Virus record (IMG/VR): IMGVR_UViG_3300038701_000885
Coordinates: 1 to 28,360 of that record
DNA from: a virus
DNA length: 28,360 bases
Strand: one strand, 5' to 3'
Below are positions 26,795 to 28,360 of this stretch, piece after piece. Numbering within the stretch: position 1 is the first letter of the stretch; each line of letters opens with the position of its first letter. A model generated the notes under the pieces. That model did not search any database and was not told where the DNA came from. It saw nothing but the letters and a program-made list of their open reading frames with translations. Made by a program: the position numbers and the translations under genes.

Positions 26795-28013
26795 GCTGCC
26801 GCCAAAGCTAATACCTGTATTTAGTGGAAAGGCACCTGTAAGGGGTGCACACGGTGGCAGGGGTAGCGCTAAAACTCGAAGCTTTGCGCTAATGGCTGGC
26901 GTCCGTGGTTATATGCTTGCAGCTCAGGGGGTTAGCGGTGTTATCCTTTGCGGTCGTGAGTATATGAACTCGCTGGCTGATTCTTCTATGGAAGAAATAA
27001 AGCAGGCAATAAAAGAAACGCCATGGCTGCACGCCCAGTATGACATAGGCGAGAATTACATTAGAACAAAATGCAGGCGCGTGTCATTCGTGTTTGCTGG
27101 CCTTCGCCATAATCTGGACAGTATCAAATCAAAAGCGCGCATATTACTAGCATGGGTCGATGAAGCCGAGTCTGTTAGTGATGTTGCATGGTCGAAGCTA
27201 ATCCCAACCATTCGAGGCATAGAAGAAGCCGAGCTATGGGTGACATGGAACCCAGAGAAAAAAGAAAGCCCGACGGACATTCGATTCAGACTTAAAGCGG
27301 CAGAAGATGCCAAGATAGTCGAGATGAACTACCAAGATAACCCATGGTTTCCCAAGGTTCTCGACCGCGCACGCCTAGAAGATAAGCGCATAATGAATGA
27401 GTCTGATTATCGCTGGATATGGGAAGGCGCATACCATGAGCATTCAGACGCGCAGATATTCGCTAACAAGTACCGAGTGGCAGACTTTGAGCCTCAAGCA
27501 AATTGGGACGGGCCTTACAATGGCCTAGACTTTGGCTTTGCTCAGGATCCTACGGCAGCGGTGAAGAGCTGGGTATATCAAGAGACGCTTTATATTGAAC
27601 ATGAAGCTGGCAAGGTTGGTTTAGAGTTGGATGATACAAGTCAGTTCATTGAGAAGAAAATACCTAGCTTTGGTGATTACGTTATTCGTGCTGATAGTGC
27701 CCGCCCTGAATCCATTAGCTATTTAAAGCGCTTTGGTATGCCTAAGATAGTCGGAGTCGAGAAGGGCAAAGGCAGTGTAGAGGATGGTATTGAGTTCATC
27801 AAAAGCTTTCGTGAGGTCGTTATACATACGAGATGCAAGGAAACTGCTAAGGAATTCAGCCTGTACAGCTACAAGGTAGACCGCCTCACACAAGACGTTT
27901 TGCCCGTACCAGTGGACTCATGGAATCATTACATTGATGCCTTGCGTTATGCGTTACAGCCACTGATGAAGGCGCGCAAATTCAAACCAATCTCCATATC
28001 ATTTATTAATTAG
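26775..28013 (+). CDS. terL: Terminase large subunit
   Basis: The 412-residue protein has Walker A GGRGSAKT (27-34), Walker B LLAWVDEAE (residues 125-132, with D129 and E130) and nuclease aspartates in GLDFGFAQDP (D252), RADSARPES (D307) and YIDALRYAL (D388). The layout is Terminase_3/PBSX-like. It drives DNA into the prohead and cuts the concatemer. The start follows the terS overlap, where translation is coupled. No frameshift is seen. The length is at the short end of the normal range. Confidence 0.9.
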   Translation: MTTQKIELPPKLIPVFSGKAPVRGAHGGRGSAKTRSFALMAGVRGYMLAAQGVSGVILCGREYMNSLADSSMEEIKQAIKETPWLHAQYDIGENYIRTKCRRVSFVFAGLRHNLDSIKSKARILLAWVDEAESVSDVAWSKLIPTIRGIEEAELWVTWNPEKKESPTDIRFRLKAAEDAKIVEMNYQDNPWFPKVLDRARLEDKRIMNESDYRWIWEGAYHEHSDAQIFANKYRVADFEPQANWDGPYNGLDFGFAQDPTAAVKSWVYQETLYIEHEAGKVGLELDDTSQFIEKKIPSFGDYVIRADSARPESISYLKRFGMPKIVGVEKGKGSVEDGIEFIKSFREVVIHTRCKETAKEFSLYSYKVDRLTQDVLPVPVDSWNHYIDALRYALQPLMKARKFKPISISFIN

Positions 28014-28020
28014 CCTATGG

Positions 28021-28029
28021 TGTTATAAT
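28021..28029 (+). promoter_or_regulatory. Extended -10 element before the portal gene
   Basis: TGTTATAAT, a consensus -10 with TGn extension, lies 24 bases before the portal ATG; no good -35 box is present. It sits in the loop of a GCCTAT/ATAGGC inverted repeat (28013-28033). Confidence 0.4.
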
Positions 28030-28053
28030 AGGCAAAAACTATAGGGCCGAATA

Positions 28054-28360
28054 ATGGGCGTTACTACTTTACATCCTGAATATACCGCTAATTTGCCGGA
28101 CGTGACGCGTACTCGTGATGCTGTTAAGGGCCAGCGAGTTGTTAAAAACAAGGGTAAATTATACCTTCCTGCTGACTTTGCCGACTCAGATGAAGGCCGC
28201 TATGCGGTGTATAAAGAGCGCGCTTATTTCCTTGGCGCTACTAAGCAAGCGGCTAAATCCTATAGCGGCATGGTATTCCGTAAGCCTGCAAGCTGGGGCG
28301 AAGAAGGCACACCGGATCAGCTAGAAGAATACCAATACAATATTGATGGCAGCGGCAAGC
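28054..28360 (+). CDS. Portal protein, DUF4055-like (3' partial)
   Basis: The ATG at 28054 opens a frame that runs to the right edge (102 residues visible). It begins MGVTTLHPEY, with TRTRDAVKGQ, LYLPADF and RYAVYKERAYFLGATKQ, and ends near MVFRKPASW. These are the conserved N-terminal features of DUF4055 phage portals (HPEY, RD..KG, YLP, FRKP). It follows terL directly, as portals do. The portal is the dodecameric ring through which DNA passes. AGGG lies 7 bases before the ATG. The rest lies outside the window. Confidence 0.8.
   Translation, partial: MGVTTLHPEYTANLPDVTRTRDAVKGQRVVKNKGKLYLPADFADSDEGRYAVYKERAYFLGATKQAAKSYSGMVFRKPASWGEEGTPDQLEEYQYNIDGSGK

Noticed and set aside
28013-28033. Inverted repeat GCCTAT/ATAGGC as a terminator between terL and portal
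   Set aside because: It is followed by A, not T, so it cannot act as a rho-independent terminator on the plus strand.

Overview
The window looks like part of the genome of a tailed double-stranded DNA phage (or a closely packed prophage). It carries tail genes with a lambda J-like tail-tip protein (siphovirus type), a lysis cassette, a recombination and single-strand-binding operon, a replication operon with a helicase and a primase-ATPase, a long run of tiny overlapping early genes, and then terminase small subunit, terminase large subunit and the start of a portal gene. Tail genes on the left edge and terminase-portal on the right edge mean the window spans the early half of a genome that is circular, circularly permuted or cut at an arbitrary point. 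The window holds no integrase and no CI-type repressor, so nothing here shows lysogeny. The lipoprotein, the outer-membrane barrel, AGGAG ribosome sites and sigma70-like promoters point to a Gram-negative, probably gammaproteobacterial host. That is inference.

Layout: 1-4412 (+) holds the tail tip and two tail fibre-like proteins plus a small membrane ORF. 4197-5592 is the lysis region: a DUF5675-type candidate endolysin, a holin-like protein, and a lipoprotein gene nested out of frame in another gene, with one coiled-coil/membrane gene on the minus strand. 5572-6136 (-) is an outer-membrane beta-barrel gene with its own promoter (moron-like). 6163-10605 (-) is a leftward operon of 13 genes: RecE-type exonuclease, an uncharacterised 197-residue protein, SSB, a terminator, then small genes, an HTH protein and a cytosine-C5 methyltransferase-like protein. 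10606-10684 is a divergent control region with two overlapping face-to-face promoters.

10685-15996 (+) is a rightward operon: a Cro-sized HTH protein, SF2 helicase, SLOG-type YspA-like protein, VRR-NUC nuclease, a Cys/His protein and a 921-residue primase/ATPase. It ends in a terminator and an iteron-rich, AT-rich segment (15999-16398) that I read as the likely replication origin. 16441-26329 (+) is about 25 small genes in 4-base-overlap chains, including a Dam-like adenine methylase and a metallophosphoesterase-fold protein resembling phage T5 A1. It is interrupted by non-coding stretches with promoters and terminators. 26345-28360 (+) is the packaging module, whose promoter lies against a terminator.

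The genes fit together as takeover (A1-like protein and small early proteins), protection (two methylases), replication (origin, primase-ATPase, helicase, nuclease), recombination (exonuclease, SSB, unknown partner), packaging and lysis. No sequence search was available. Family names come from motifs and gene order.
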